Shown in pieces: positions 32,287-43,344 of a stretch of 64,000 nt of DNA (position 1 is the stretch's first letter; each line of letters opens with the position of its first letter). The notes beneath the pieces are model-generated. The model had not been told where the DNA came from, did no database searches, and worked only from the letters and a program-made list of their open reading frames with translations. This DNA is from Apodospora peruviana (Eukaryota > Ascomycota > Sordariomycetes > Sordariales > Lasiosphaeriaceae). The DNA is taken from positions 2,510,001-2,574,000 of the forward strand of contig JAUEDM010000003.1 in assembly GCA_033439685.1 (NCBI GenBank), read 5' to 3'. A program made the position numbers and the translations under genes.

Positions 32287-35200
32287 ATGGCCGACCTGCA
32301 CGGGGGCGTCGAGGACGAGGACGAAGCGTTGCGTATTGCCATCGCCTTGTCACTTGGTGAGGACCCCGACGCACCGCCGCTTGGGACCCCGCCAAGATTC
32401 TCCAGACTGTCCAGTCATCATCCTCAGTTTGTGCCTGCTCCCTCAAACAGGAGTGATGGACAGAGCAGCAGAGGAAGGGACAGTGCTGGCATCCAGAAGA
32501 AGAGCACTCCGGTTGCCATAGACCTGACTTTATCTGATGACGAGGACGACCATGTCGGTTATGCCAAGAAGGACGACGGTCGGAAGTCTGCCACCGCTGC
32601 ACCCCCTCGCTCTGCATATCCTCTGCCTGCCAAGCCAATACCAGAAAGGGGCAACACTAACGACGACAGGATCAGCAATACCCGAAGACGGCAAGAACGA
32701 GACGAACAGAAGTCGGCGGAAAAGGCACAGCAGAGAATGGAACCAGAGAAGGCAGAACCACAAGCCACCCAGACCAGCTCGGACGTGTCCTGCAGCAGCA
32801 GTAGCACTGGTCCCGCTGGTGGTCGCCTTGGTGGCCTGCTCGGCGGTCTGGACAGGAAGAAGATGGAGGAGGAGCGTTTAGCGAGATTAAACAAGAAGCG
32901 CAAGGCCTCGGAACTCACTGACGACCAGCAGCCCGGGCCTGGTATGGTGTCGGATCCGCCGCCGACGTTGCCACCGCTTCAGCGGAAGAAGCTGGACTGG
33001 CCGTCATCAACAACAGCATTGTCTTCGGGATTATCTTCGTCATTGTTTTCGTCATCGTCGCTGGCGGTTCGTTCTTCTGCCGGTGCTGCTGCCAGTTCAG
33101 GGTCATCTGGGATACCATCTCGTCAGCCTGCTTGTGCTTCACCTTCTAACCAGGCTAATGTAAAGCAACCGAACAAACCAATCACTCCTCCTACCACCAC
33201 GGCCGCCGCCACCCCTGCCATGAACAGCAACACCAACAACACCAACACCAACAACAATAGCGTCGTCCTTGCGTACCCACGAGGCGTTGTGAAAAAGACC
33301 TGGGCTCTCGGCCAACCCCGCTTGGGTGATGACATCAAGATCGAGGAGGTCCTCCAGCGCAGCAAGCTCGAGCTGGCCGTGCTCAGCTCCTTCCAGTGGG
33401 ACGGCGGCTGGCTGGTGTCCAAGCTGGACCTGGCCCGGACGCGTGTGATCCTGGTCGCGTACGCCGCCGACGAGGCGCAAAAGGCCGAGATGGAGGCCAA
33501 CGTGCCGCGCGAGAGGATCCGGTTCTGCTTCCCGCCCATGCAAGGGCCGATCGGAAATATGCACTCCAAGTTGATGCTGCTCAAGTATGAAGGGTACCTA
33601 AGGGTGGTGGTGCCGACAGGGAATCTGATGCCGTATGATTGGGGAGATACTGGAGTTATGGAGAATGTGAGTTTGACTTACTGCCTAGGTACCTTGTCGT
33701 GATCTGTTGCCTCGTCTTGCTGCTTGTGACGATGGTTTGTCGTCGTCGTCTTGGGCAACTTTGCGATTGCTGCCATGGTGCCCTGGGAAGCTTGTCGCGT
33801 TCCTGGAGAAGCCGGAACGCGTCTTGTGCTGTTCCTCTGTGATGCTTGGCAGAGTCGGTTGGCGTGCAGGCTCGTTCTGTCTGCTGTAGATGGCCTGGTG
33901 GCTAGCACTGCAATTGCTGGAATGGCTCGCAGATTTTGCGGGCGCGGCTTGGGCTCACCGTCGTCTTGAGTTGTTTGCATGGGGATGTTTTTGTTGTTTA
34001 GGCTGACAATTCTCCTTGTTTGTGATGATCAGATGGCCTTTATTATCGATCTGCCGAAGCTCAACCAATCCGCCGCCTGCGCCGAGAAGAAGAAGCTCAC
34101 CGCGTTTGGGGAGGACCTGTCGTACTTTCTGAACGCGCAAGGCTTGGATGATAGGCTTGTCGACAGCTTGAGGAACTACGACTTTTCCGAGACGGAGCGT
34201 TACGCGTTTGTCCATACGATGTAAGTAGGGATGTCTCTGTTGCTCCAAGGAAAGCGGCAAGGGGGAATAGGGAAGGCAAAGAAAGGATTGGGTTTGGTGC
34301 TAAATGCTAATGCTTTGGGGCGCAGCGGGGGTTCGCATGGAGAGGAAAACGCATGGAGAAGAACAGGTGAGTTGCACTGCAAGGGGAGTAGATGCGCTAT
34401 ACGGTTCCGGACTGGCAGTTGTTTCCAGATGGTCTACGCGTGACGATGGACTGGGGCTGACATAACTTCTCTCCAGGTTACTGCGGACTGGGTCGTGGTG
34501 TTGCTGACTTGGGACTGGCTTCACGAGGTCCGATCGAAGTTGACGTCGTGGTCAGTGTGCCGCCCGCCCCGGCATATCTTTTTCCCCCTCTTACTGACGT
34601 ATGGTGCCTGGCGTACAGTGTGCCTCCCTGGGAGCTGTCAACGACAGTCTTCTGACTGCGCTGCACTACGCCTGCCAAGGTACGTACTGTTGCTCGATTA
34701 AGTTTGCCATGTGCTAACAGGAGATGCAGGCGATTCGGGCTTGAAGGAATACGAGGCCAGGACGGCAAAACGCAAAGTTGTGGGTGACTCAGTCGCGGTC
34801 AAGAGTCACACGCGTGTGTACTTCCCTTCGCAGGAGACGGTGACTCGGAGTCGAGGGGGAAGAAACGTAGGTTGAGAAGGCTGCCTTTGCTTCGGGCGTG
34901 GCCGGATGTGCGACGGTGGCTGACCGAGTTGTGTGCTTTACAGGCCGGCGGAACGATATGCTTTCAGTCTCGATGGCATCAGGCATCCACATTTCCACAG
35001 CATGTGCTTCGCGATTGCAAGTCGACACGCACGGGCTTGCTCATGCACAGCAAAATGATCTTTGTCCGAGGCCAGAAGGCAGCGGGGCAGAATATCCACC
35101 AGGACAGGAATGGAGCATCCGGCGCCGATGGCAGTGCGACTAATTTGGTCGGGTTATTTGCCTATGTTGGCAGTGCGAACCTTTCGGAGAGCGCATGGTG

Positions 35201-35633
35201 AGTCTTTCTCCTCCACAGGCCCCACGAGTTCAAACCTTCTTGTCGGCAGCGGTCGTTTTAGATCGAGTGGGATATGGTGGTGGAGACTTGGTCACCTTGA
35301 AGTCCCGCAATACTTACATTACGCAGGGGCAAGCTCGTGAAAGATCGTGGGACCGGCAAACCGAAGTTGACTTGTCGCAACTGGGAGTGTGGCGTCGTTA
35401 TTCGAATCGATAACCCTGATCGAGGGCAGGAGTCGTCAACAGCGTCATCGAACGGCAGGAAAGATAGCGGAGGAGAACATGTCCCGAAGCATAACCCACC
35501 TATGGACACTAGCAGCGCCAGTGACTGGCGAAGTTTGTTCGAGCCGACGATACCTGTACCGATGGAGCTTCCAGGAACGCCGCTATCGACGACGGTGGCT
35601 TCGAAGAAACCTTGGTTCTTTCGAGACGATTAA
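32287..35633 (+). CDS. TDP1: Tyrosyl-DNA phosphodiesterase 1 with N-terminal UIM and SIM
   Basis: Eight exons: 32287-33666, 34033-34220, 34326-34366, 34477-34550, 34619-34679, 34730-34866, 34944-35197, 35327-35633; 813 residues. Tdp1 is a phospholipase-D-superfamily nuclear enzyme that removes trapped topoisomerase I from DNA 3' ends. Catalytic motif 1 is MHSKLMLLKY with H426, K428 and N446 downstream; motif 2 is LLMHSKMIFV with H662, K664 and N706 in VGSANLSESAWG. Joins such as FVHTIGGSHGEENAWRRTGY confirm the tiny exon 3. The N-terminal 270 residues are disordered and hold a ubiquitin-interacting motif (DEDEALRIAIALSLGED, 10-26) and a SUMO-interacting motif (VAIDLTLSDDEDD, 76-88). The first intron is 366 nt, much longer than the others (50-129 nt). 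Confidence 0.93.
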
Positions 35634-38046
35634 ATTCGCTAGTTTGAGCTTCCGGCACGTTACGATCGATGATGGTTTCGACGGAACCGTGGTACTTGTA
35701 CGATAGTGGAGTTTTGGGTGATTTCTTGAGACGATCCAAATCGTAACTTGAATCCCCGACTGAAGAATCGGGTTGGCGGTTTGGCGGTTTGGCGGTGGGG
35801 TTGGGCGCTCTGGCTGAAGTACATGGTACTGTAAACGAATATTGTGGTTCCAGTTACCAAAAAAAGTAGAGAAATTATTTAGACTTTCGATAGGGTTTCT
35901 TTAGGGTTCTCGTTCCTACAAACATACGGATTCGTGAGCCGCCTAGAATTTCCCTCCCGCCCAATTCACCCGGGGGGGTATTTGCTACCCTGTTGGAAAA
36001 GGGGATGGAAAGTCAGCCCTACCGGCCGGTTGGTGGGTCTCAGGCCTTTGACTGCTCAGATGTGACGGTAATTGGTGAGGTCAACATCGTCTCCGCATGT
36101 CTACTTGGACATAGGTACCTAAGGTAGGTAGGTACCTAGACACCGCATGTGGGCGTTGTGGCCTGGTATGGTAGGTATCTTAAGGTACCTAGTCATGTCC
36201 TGGAGGGAGCCCTGATCCAAATACACTAGACCCGACGATTTGATTAATTTCCAACTATTCTACCCATTTAAGTTTGGCCTCGAGACATTTTGTTGTCTTG
36301 ATGGAGGGGTGCAAAAATGACATTGGTGGCAAACGACAGAAGTCTCGCCAAGTCCCTATCTCCCGACAAACTCACCTTACCCTGCCTGCACTTAATTTTG
36401 GTAGGGCGCACTGCTAAGAACCTGGAATGCAGGTCATGGGCCTGGAATCTCACCCACCTTTGTCTGTCCCACCCTCCCCCACTACAAACAAGCCAAGGGT
36501 ATTATTCATCGACCACTCACACGACGTAGGAATGCCGTAACAGGCAAGTCTTGGCTAGGAAGTGCGTTCTGTGAGGGATAAATCCGTACTCGGTACAGGC
36601 AGATGTCCGCCATTTGTTTACTTGCCCCTTTTCTTCGCCAAGACCACGCGAAAGGGGTAATAAACAAGAAAAAGTCAATTAAGGCGAGGAAAGTAAGGTA
36701 CCTCGGGTAGTTTACGCCATCTTCAAAATGGGTAGAATCCAGGGCGTCCTGGTGAAAACGTCTTTGGGTGTAATCAAGCTTAGCACTATTGCATCATGAA
36801 TGTATCATACGGCAAATCCCAAGAGGACGTCAAGCAGAAACACGTGCTCTCTTATAGGCCTGATCAGTTGCAGCCGGTATGATGGACTCAGGCAGGATAA
36901 TACCTTAGAAGATGCCATCCGGTTCCAGCTTCTTCAGCGTTGGATTGACCATGTGCCAACGGTTAACTTGTCAGGCCCTGCAGCGGGAGCACTGTCGATG
37001 GGTATAATTAGAATTCCTTCATGAGGCCACCAGGTTTCTGTCAAGTCGGTTTCTGTCAGTGGAACTCAAAAACTCAGGACTTGGAAGTCTATTCGACCCT
37101 TTATAAGGCCACCAGTTCATGCAAAGTTTCCGTCGGGTCTCTGTCAACTCAAAGGCTCGTCTATGTGCAGATCCTAGGTTGAGCCCGACGGTCGGGTTGA
37201 AGTCAATTCGTCGCAACCGCAAAAGTATGGATTCCAGGTACAAAAAGCAAGCTCACCGTCGCATCCGCGCAATGTAGACAGAGCCCAACTGATATCTTTT
37301 TGCTTGTTATATCTATGGCCTAGGTGCGAGAGGTGGGCCAAGCTCAAGCTGATGCTCACCAACGGTATTATGGAAATCAAGAGCATGGCACGGTACGGCC
37401 GAGACGATGATGATGCAATGGGCTGTCCGGAAAGCCTGCGGAGACAGACCAAGTCCGTGCAAGGCCCAGTCCGAGCGCTTGCGAGTCTCCCAGGAATACC
37501 TAATCCTAGCGCGGGGGGTTGAGTTCATCTATTTGGCATCGAACTCGACGGCCCGGTAGCGGTTGCATCTTTAGTGTGCGCACCGTCTTGTTCACGAGTC
37601 CCATTACTCGCAGATAATTGCAGATAACTGAACTTATGCAACCATGATTAATCATACACGCGGCACGCGACACCTACCTGGCTGAGATGTCCGACGCAGG
37701 ACCTCGGGCGTGCCTTATTGACCTTACATAGCCACCGTCAGTCCCGCCCATTTAAATACCTTATGGTTTGGTCCCACGAGACGGACTGCCTACCGGTCAT
37801 CCGCTTCATCAACAAGTGCCCGAAGCCGGGACTTGTCGTATATAACCACTCCTCTGCCCACAAAATCAATTTTCCATCGAGTCCCTCCTTCTGAGCAAAA
37901 GAATTCAGTTCCTTCATAAGGACTGCATACTTGAGCAGTCTCTTTCCCGTACGTCTACCATCGAAGCAAATCCTCCAGACGTGCTCAACGGAGCAACCAA
38001 CTTCTTCCACCAACGATTACCTCAGCTCTATCGCCATCAAGTAACA
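35634..38046. other. 2.4-kb intergenic region upstream of the WOPR gene
   Basis: No gene is visible. A GGTACCTAAGGTAGGTAGGTAC-like cluster lies at 36114-36195. A short GGCGGTTT tandem occurs at about 35773-35798. WOPR regulator genes often have long promoters, which this spacing would fit. Confidence 0.55.
36114..36195. repeat. Cluster of GGTACCTA / TAGG elements
   Basis: Several GGTACC and AGGTAGGTAGG units occur within 80 bp, together forming imperfect palindromes around GGTACC. The same motif family recurs in other intergenic parts of this window. Confidence 0.7.
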
Positions 38047-38124
38047 ATGGATCAACCTTCTTCATCCGCCGTAAATGGCAATCTAATCACGATGAGTCAA
38101 CCTTCTTCCTCCGCAACGAATGGC
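38047..38124 (+). repeat. Internal duplication at the WOPR protein N-terminus
   Basis: The coding segments at 38047-38079 and 38092-38124 are near copies, offset by 45 nt, giving MDQPSSSAVNG and MSQPSSSATNG. It is a recent in-frame duplication. Confidence 0.75.
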
Positions 38125-39471
38125 GAGCCGGAGAAATGCCCTCTCCCATCATACACGGGGGGAATTATCCTCAACAGCTTCGACGCCTTGATCATCTTGA
38201 TGGGTACCAAGACAGGACAGCTCATAGCCACCACACGCCGACCGGGGGATCCGGAGAAAGAGAACTTGATCGTAAGCGGCAACATCTTCTGTTACGAGCA
38301 CAGTTCATCTGGTATCAAGCGCTGGACCGACAGCAAGAACTGGAGCCCGAGCCGCGTCCATGAAAACTTCCTGCTCTACCGAGAGCTCAATAAACCCTAC
38401 CCTGCGGGCGAGAAGAAGAGAGCACGCAAAAAGGATGCCAGGAACGCCCCACGACAAGGAGGCCTACCCAGGGAGACAGCAGCAGCAGTGGCGGCAGTGA
38501 CAGCAGCAACCGGCCAGAGCAACGACGGCACAAACAATCACGACCCTCTGCGACCCTACATCGGCTCGCTTGTCGACTCGTACGACTTCAAGCAGAAGGG
38601 AGGATTGGTGAAGAGGACCATTCCCCTCGTGTACGATGGCGTGCCGCATCACGTCGTCTCCTACTACAGCATCGAAGATGCCCTCAAACCTGGCACCCTC
38701 ACCCAACCCTCGCAAGACGTCACACTCGCTCGACTTTGTTTTCCAGACAACAAGCTCATTAATGAGCAGAAGTTCAAATTCCCAATCTACCAGGAGTATA
38801 TGAATACTTATTTCCTCGTCCACGGTCGAGAACCGCCGCGATCCGCGTTTAACTCGAACTACCCCAACGGCATCTCAGAATGGCAGCAGCAGCAGCAGCA
38901 GCAATATGCGTTTGTCCCGGCCTTCGCCCAGAACCCACAGCTGCAACAGCAGCAACAGCAATATGGGGCTTCGCAGATCCTTCCCGAGCCCCAAGTGATG
39001 CCACAGGAACTGCCGCAGCGGGGAATATCGCAGCAGCATTATCCGCAGCACATCGGCTTGCAGACCCATCAGGAGCATCATCTGGAGAACTACCAGTTCT
39101 CAAACCCGGAGCAGTATTCACGACCCCTGGAGCACCACTATTCAACACCCATGGAGCACCACTATTCACCACCAATGGAGCACCACTATCCAACACCCAT
39201 GGAACAAGACCATTCACCACCCATGGAGCAAGACTATTCACCACACCTGGAGCACCACTATTCAGTCGGGCCTTACCCAGGGTTGTCTCACCCACCTATG
39301 CGTCCAGATCTGATTCAGCCTCGTACAACTCTGATGCAGCCTCAGTGGAACCACCACGACATCAACGACCTTTCGCTCCAAGGAAGCCGCCCAGACCTTC
39401 AGTTCCAAGAAAGACGCCCAGACCTTCAGTTCCAAGAAAGACGCCCACCGGATGCCGGGCCGGGGCTTTGA
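38047..39471 (+). CDS. WOPR-domain (Gti1/Pac2 family) transcription regulator
   Basis: An intronless gene for 474 residues. WOPR proteins bind DNA through two conserved blocks and govern morphogenesis, sporulation or virulence programmes (Wor1, Ryp1, Sge1, Gti1, Pac2). Block a lies at about 36-114, with the signature SGIKRWTDSKNWSPSRVHENF; block b contains GSLVDSYDFKQKGGLVKRTI and HHVVSYYSIEDAL. Block a is divergent at its start (GGIILNSFDALIILMGTKTG where most members have an aromatic GY(V/I) and FEA), so this is probably a lineage-specific paralogue nearer Gti1/Pac2. The C-terminal half has two poly-Gln runs, six 8-residue repeats (nt 39127-39270) and a 9-residue tandem repeat. The ATG at 38047 is the first in frame; the frame opens upstream only at GTG. 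Confidence 0.9.
   Translation: MDQPSSSAVNGNLITMSQPSSSATNGEPEKCPLPSYTGGIILNSFDALIILMGTKTGQLIATTRRPGDPEKENLIVSGNIFCYEHSSSGIKRWTDSKNWSPSRVHENFLLYRELNKPYPAGEKKRARKKDARNAPRQGGLPRETAAAVAAVTAATGQSNDGTNNHDPLRPYIGSLVDSYDFKQKGGLVKRTIPLVYDGVPHHVVSYYSIEDALKPGTLTQPSQDVTLARLCFPDNKLINEQKFKFPIYQEYMNTYFLVHGREPPRSAFNSNYPNGISEWQQQQQQQYAFVPAFAQNPQLQQQQQQYGASQILPEPQVMPQELPQRGISQQHYPQHIGLQTHQEHHLENYQFSNPEQYSRPLEHHYSTPMEHHYSPPMEHHYPTPMEQDHSPPMEQDYSPHLEHHYSVGPYPGLSHPPMRPDLIQPRTTLMQPQWNHHDINDLSLQGSRPDLQFQERRPDLQFQERRPPDAGPGL
39127..39270 (+). repeat. Six 24-nt repeats in the WOPR gene
   Basis: Units start at 39127, 39151, 39175, 39199, 39223 and 39247. Each encodes a variant of MEHHYSPP (LEHHYSTP, MEHHYPTP, MEQDHSPP, MEQDYSPH and so on). 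The length is a multiple of three, so copy-number change would keep the frame. Confidence 0.9.
39388..39447 (+). repeat. 27-nt tandem repeat near the WOPR stop codon
   Basis: Two perfect copies (39388-39414, 39415-39441) plus a partial third, encoding RPDLQFQER twice. Confidence 0.9.
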
Positions 39472-39891
39472 TTCGACAAGGAACAGGAAAGGCAGGCAAG
39501 GTGTCGATATCTCGCCTTGAATAGAGAGAGGAGGGGGGAGAGTTTGTTGGTTCCGGCCTTGGTAATATGGGTCTTGGGGGTTTGTCTCTTTCCGTGGTGA
39601 TAGTCGGAGTTGTTGATGAATCACAGAGATGGTGGTCGACGTTGTTGATGAACCACCACAGCGTCTGCCGGCGTATTGGCGTTATGTTTTCGAAGTAGCG
39701 TTTGTGTTTTTCTTTTTTTTTTTTGTTCGACAATACCTAGGTACCTACTAGGGTCTGGTTGTTCGGATTTTCGTACCTGGTACGGCGTTTCAGGATACCG
39801 ATCTGTTTTTGGGTCGTCAGCGTTTGGTACTGGAAGTGACGTTTGGTGTTATCGGGGCGCAGGACAAGTCTTTTTTCCTTTGTTGAGAATC

Positions 39892-39930
<39 letters not shown>
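39892..39930. repeat. T14A25 homopolymer junction
   Basis: Fourteen T are followed directly by twenty-five A, a perfect self-complementary block. A shorter copy of the same design lies in the first coding intron pair of the next gene (41805-41827). Confidence 0.9.
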
Positions 39931-40245
39931 TCCCAAAAAGGAGGAAAAAGAAAACACCAAAAATAAATAGCACCAGTAATAGAGAGAGTTAGCAAACAAA
40001 TCCAAACATGCTTGATCTGATACCAGCCAGTTCTTAGTTTCGGGAATCGGAATCTTGGCACGGGCCGCCAAGACACGCGGATTTTGCGGATGCTGTTGAT
40101 ACGGCCCCACATGTCCGTGAACGGTGGCCCGGGTGGCCTGTGCGTTTTTTCGAATTTCCAAGTTGGACAAATGTTGTGTTGCATCATTGCTGAATGCTGA
40201 AGGACATCATCACACAACCTGACGTTCCACGTTTGCCCGCCCACG

Positions 40246-40316
40246 CTGCCCCAACGCCAGCCAGCCCCAACGCCAACTAGCCCCAACGCCAGCCAGCCAA
40301 GCAAGCCAACTCAGCC
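40246..40316. repeat. CCCCAACGCCAGCCAG minisatellite
   Basis: About four imperfect copies of a 16-17-nt unit, with variants ending in AACTAG or AAGCAAG. Confidence 0.75.
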
Positions 40317-40879
40317 CCAATTGTTCTTGTCACTTTTGAAATATTTTATGTGTGCGTGTGTGTGTGTGTCGGGTGTGTTGCGATTGCTCTTCTGCCGCCG
40401 ACCTTCAGGTCAATGTCATGCATGACTGACCCGAGGGGACTAGGTAGATAGTACCATACATTAACCTGCCTTGATTACCTTACCAACCAGGCCTGGTATT
40501 TCGGCGTGTCATACCCATCGAGACACACAAAGACGTCCTGTTTGGCCGTGTCGCTTTTCGCCGACTGCGTCGTCTTGTCGGTCTATCGCTCTCACCTTCA
40601 ATTCGCCCGGACCGGACCGGGACGCGGGAGCCCTGCTGTCGGCAACACGGTACGGCGTACCGGAAACCAACTTGCCGCTTCTCATCGGCGTCGGGGTGTG
40701 TGGCGCCTACTCTACCTAAGGTGCCTTTACCTGACCTAGGTAGGTAATTACGCAATATTGGCACATTTATATATTTGTGTACGCACCCACGAAGGGATGC
40801 TGCACTGAGTGGTGCTGACCGACCTTTGCTCTCGCCGTCTTCCCTCTTCCCCTTCGTTATATTCCCTTATCCAGCCACC

Positions 40880-42316
40880 ATGTTATCGCGACTCAATACC
40901 GCCATCCCGGCCCCGACCGGCTTTACCTGTCTTTTGCCGTCTCCCTTGGCAGCCTCTAGATGCTTCAGGTTACGAAGGACTACTCTTTTGCCTCAGGCGC
41001 CCGTGCAGCATCGTAATAGCTCCTCTTTGCCGTTTTCTTTCTACTGTCTGCAGCAACGGCAGCAGTCATCGCTATCATCTCCGATAACTCTTCGACAACG
41101 CCAAGTATCACACGCTTATGTCAAGTACTTTACTGTGTCTGCTAGACGTCTGCAGAGTCCAGATGGTAAAGATAAGGGGTATGTTTGTTTACTTTTGTCC
41201 CCCTTTTCTGTCTGTCAACCCCCGGGCCGTTTTTATTTCCTTCGCCTCTTCTACATCAGACGACCGTGGTTCCCAAACATCACGCGGCGTGTGCACAATA
41301 TCATCAAGCCAAACCCCCTGTGCCTCCCCCAGTGTAACTGCGTCTGTCCCATAATAATCAGCGGCACTCAGTGTCACTACCACCAACCATTAACAGCACC
41401 AAATACAGTGAGCAGCCGGACTCTTCACCGTCATCGCGTCTGCGCAGGGTTCTACCTTCCCTCGCCAAGAACCTGAACGTGACGAAACGTGAAAACATCA
41501 ACACGATACCCAACTGGCTGACGGCGTCGCGCCTTGTCGCCGCCCCGTTCATCGGTTACTGCATCCTACACGACCACCACGCATGGACTCTGGGGTTGTT
41601 CGCCTACGCAGGCATCACCGACCTTCTCGATGGCTGGATTGCACGACGGTGGAACTTGGGAACAGTCGTGGGCACCGTGATCGATCCCATGGCGGACAAG
41701 ACGCTCATGACCGTCCTGACCGTTGCCTTGGCCACCAAAGGGTTGCTTCCCGGTATGCGTCTTCCCTCTTTTCACCATTATTGAGTCTTGATCCTATCAA
41801 ATTCTTTTTTTTTTTTTTAAAAAAAAAGATATAACTGACTCTGTGTGTCACGGTAAAGTATGGCTCGCCGTCATCATCCTCGGCCGCGACGTCGCCCTCG
41901 CCATCTCTGCCATCTACTACCGGTGGATCTCGCTGCCGCCGCCCAAGACGTTTTCGCGCTACTGGGACTTTTCGCTGCCCTCGGCCGAAGTGCGCCCAAC
42001 CACCATCAGCAAATACAACACGGCGCTACAGCTGGGACTCATGGGTCTGACCACTCTTGCCCCCGTCATCCCGGAGGTCGACCTTGTAGTGCCGTTGATG
42101 GCTATGCAGTAAGTCTTTTCTCCTTTCCTTCTCCGAAGTTCTTTTTTTTTTTTTTTGACACAAGCTTCTAGGTACGTCGTGGCGGCTACTACGGTCTGGA
42201 GCGGCGCCAGTTATGTTTACAACAAAGACGCCGTGAAGATCCTGCCGCATACTCCTCCTTCTTCTCCTGCACAAGGCGAGAAAAAGAAGGGAGGAGAAGG
42301 AGTGGAACAGCAATAA
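40880..42316 (+). CDS. CRD1: Mitochondrial cardiolipin synthase
   Basis: Four exons (40880-41178, 41397-41752, 41859-42108, 42172-42316) encode 349 residues. The enzyme joins CDP-diacylglycerol and phosphatidylglycerol to make cardiolipin in the inner mitochondrial membrane. The first 100 residues are Arg/Ser-rich without acids, a mitochondrial presequence. The CDP-alcohol phosphotransferase signature D-G-x2-A-R-x8-G-x3-D-x3-D is complete in DLLDGWIARRWNLGTVVGTV followed by IDPMADK, in exon 2. NTIPNWLTASRLVAAPFIGY and VWLAVIILGRDVALAISAIY are typical flanking membrane segments. The C-terminal tail is low complexity (Pro, then Lys/Glu). Intron 2 contains a T14A9 tract, and intron 3 a T15 run before its acceptor. 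Confidence 0.94.
41805..41827. repeat. T14A9 homopolymer junction in a CRD1 intron
   Basis: Fourteen T followed by nine A inside the intron 41753-41858. Like the T14A25 block 1.9 kb upstream, the T run is exactly 14 long. In RNA this could fold into a U/A hairpin inside the intron. Confidence 0.9.
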
Positions 42317-43344
42317 GAAGGGGGACCGAAGCCTTCTCTGCCTTGAATGATGAGGTCTCCTCGGCAAGAGGGAATGGTGCCAGGACGGAGCTCGGATTCT
42401 TTTTGGGCTTTCTTCTGGTATGTCTGTGCGCGTTGGGCGTGTGTATGTATATCTGTATCATTTACGCGGTGAAATCGAGCGCTCCGGTGTATTTGGTCTG
42501 GAGCAAGATGCTATGCTCCGTCTACCTTGTTTGGAATACGTAAGGGAGATGCATAAGTATTCTTTCGGACACATGATGCATTGCCTGTAGATATGAACGA
42601 GTCACGAAACATGTCGTGTAAACGGGCTTCCCGATCTCCCATGGGTGTTATTAGGTTGCCAACCCTTTTGCGAAAGCATTGCGGAGTTTGGCTCGGCTCA
42701 ACACCAGCCCTCATGCCAAAGATGGGAGGATCTTATCTCGAAAGACGCAAGACCAGATTATTAAACCACGTCTTTAGACCACCTCAAATTGTCGGGCGCC
42801 AGATTTCAGCTAGATACTTCCATGACTCGGAGCTTGGAAAACGTTGTTCTGGAAATTTTGCTTTCGAGCCGCACATGGGCCGTTGTAAATGCACGGAACA
42901 TGTTGTAGTGAGGGTCAGCTTCTTTGGATATCTTTTCTCTCATTAGGTTACTTGCTTGGATCCTGTCGCTTCGCAAGTCATCATCACTCCCTCTCTACTT
43001 ATCATATCGTTCGTCGCTGGACTCTTTATTCAAATAGAGTCCCTTGTAACAATGAAGGAGACTGATGAACAAAACAAACACATACCTACACAAGGCATTG
43101 TTTACAATGACCCCAGAGCTGTATCTCATCAGACCTGCTCATCAGTTTCCCAGGAACTGGTTGGTGCTTCAAAACAACCCCACAAAACTGAATACCAGCC
43201 CTTTTGACACGGCCCGAATAATGTATAGATGTATACAAGAAACCTCCCGATCTAACCAGTTTTCCTTTTACACGCCGTTCACCTCTGCATTTATACATAT
43301 ATATACATAAGACCAACCGAGATAGAACGCATTATGATCACAAA
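42317..43344. other. Intergenic region between convergent 3' ends
   Basis: CRD1 and MTO1 converge. No recognisable gene is visible; an open frame around 42,580-42,946 on the plus strand has no domain and looks fortuitous. Confidence 0.55.

Larger units (their letters stand above)
39472..40879. other. Intergenic region between WOPR and cardiolipin synthase genes
   Basis: No gene is visible. It contains a T14A25 homopolymer pair (39892-39930), a CCCCAACGCCAGCCAG minisatellite (about 40246-40316), a (GT)n run at about 40352-40368, and GGTACCTA-type elements at 39735-39750 and 40714-40745. Confidence 0.6.
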
